Position numbers and translations under genes: made by a program. DNA of 14,955 nt, from positions 1 through 14,955 of the forward strand of contig JAIFNM010000216.1 in NCBI GenBank assembly GCA_020047725.1, written 5' to 3'. Positions 14,855 to 14,955 of this stretch are shown here, in pieces. Below the pieces are notes generated by a model that saw only the letters and a program-made list of their open reading frames with translations, was not told where the DNA came from and did not search any database. Source of the stretch: Betaproteobacteria bacterium. Lineage in GTDB: Bacteria > Pseudomonadota > Gammaproteobacteria > Burkholderiales > Rhodocyclaceae. How positions within the stretch are numbered: the first letter of the stretch is position 1; each line of letters starts with the position of its first letter.

Positions 14855-14859
14855 GAACG
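14836..14859. promoter_or_regulatory. 24-bp perfect palindrome, likely operator
   Basis: CGTTCTTGGCAA followed directly by its own reverse complement, with no spacer and no mismatch. It lies 20 bp upstream of the methyltransferase start and overlaps the best -35 candidate. Neither side has a T-run, so it is not an intrinsic terminator. A dimeric repressor site, possibly bound by the methyltransferase itself or an outside control protein, is the simplest reading. Confidence 0.75.
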
Positions 14860-14930
14860 CGAAGCCTACGGCGGCTAACAATGAACGGGGCGCTAAATCA
14901 CTTTGAACACCTACCTGATACCGTTCCATA

Positions 14931-14950
14931 ATGCAAAAAAACCTTTGCAT
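14931..14950. repeat. 7-bp inverted repeat near the right edge
   Basis: ATGCAAA (14931-14937) and TTTGCAT (14944-14950) are perfect reverse complements around AAAACC. The element is A/T-rich and lies about 115 bp upstream of the methyltransferase. On the minus strand its right arm reads as a T-rich stretch (GGTTTTTTTGCAT), so it might be a terminator of something beyond the window or a regulator site. Function unknown. Confidence 0.4.
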
Positions 14951-14955
14951 AGATA

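Noticed and set aside
14868..14900. GGCTAACAATGAACG resembles the start of an integron attC site
   Set aside because: No matching closing core (GTTRRRY) or folded arms in the remaining bases, and no integrase or cassette gene; a short match only.

Overview
The window looks like a chromosomal segment of a Gram-negative proteobacterium. Both binding proteins have Sec signal peptides for the periplasm, the DppABCDF-type operon with an RpiR-family regulator is typical, and protein style and moderate-high GC suggest a betaproteobacterium (Burkholderiales/Rhodocyclales-like). That placement is an impression, not a proof.

Layout, left to right: (1) 1-91, an internal scrap of an IS110-type transposase. 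(2) 92-1193, a complete IS630-family element with 27-bp inverted repeats and a TA duplication, standing 20 bp before the next start codon. (3) 1214-4320, a carbohydrate-type ABC importer: a family 1 binding protein and two MalF/MalG-like permeases. It has no ATPase gene, and its upstream region has been replaced by insertion-sequence DNA. (4) 4321-5058, about 740 bp with no credible gene but several hairpins, degenerate AATGRCCGGT-like motifs and a possible promoter. (5) 5059-10573, a complete five-gene peptide-type ABC importer (binding protein, two permeases, two ATPases), tightly packed. (6) 10804-11676, an RpiR/MurR-type regulator with HTH and SIS domains, a plausible controller of the importer upstream. 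(7) 14816-11696 on the minus strand, a two-gene operon: a C5-cytosine DNA methyltransferase, then by an 8-bp overlap a MORC/MutL-like GHKL ATPase. A 24-bp perfect palindrome sits 20 bp before the methyltransferase start.

The two importers plus the RpiR-type regulator suggest uptake of small sugar- or peptide-containing nutrients. The methyltransferase-ATPase pair is the most interesting part. It belongs to the class of predicted restriction-like defence systems that pair a Dcm-type methyltransferase with a MORC-like ATPase, but no nuclease is visible. The ATPase seems to lack the C-terminal part I remember in longer relatives, and its 3' end, carrying an 11-bp tandem duplication, runs to within 20 bp of the regulator stop. 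It is either a minimal two-gene system or a defence locus damaged at its insertion boundary.
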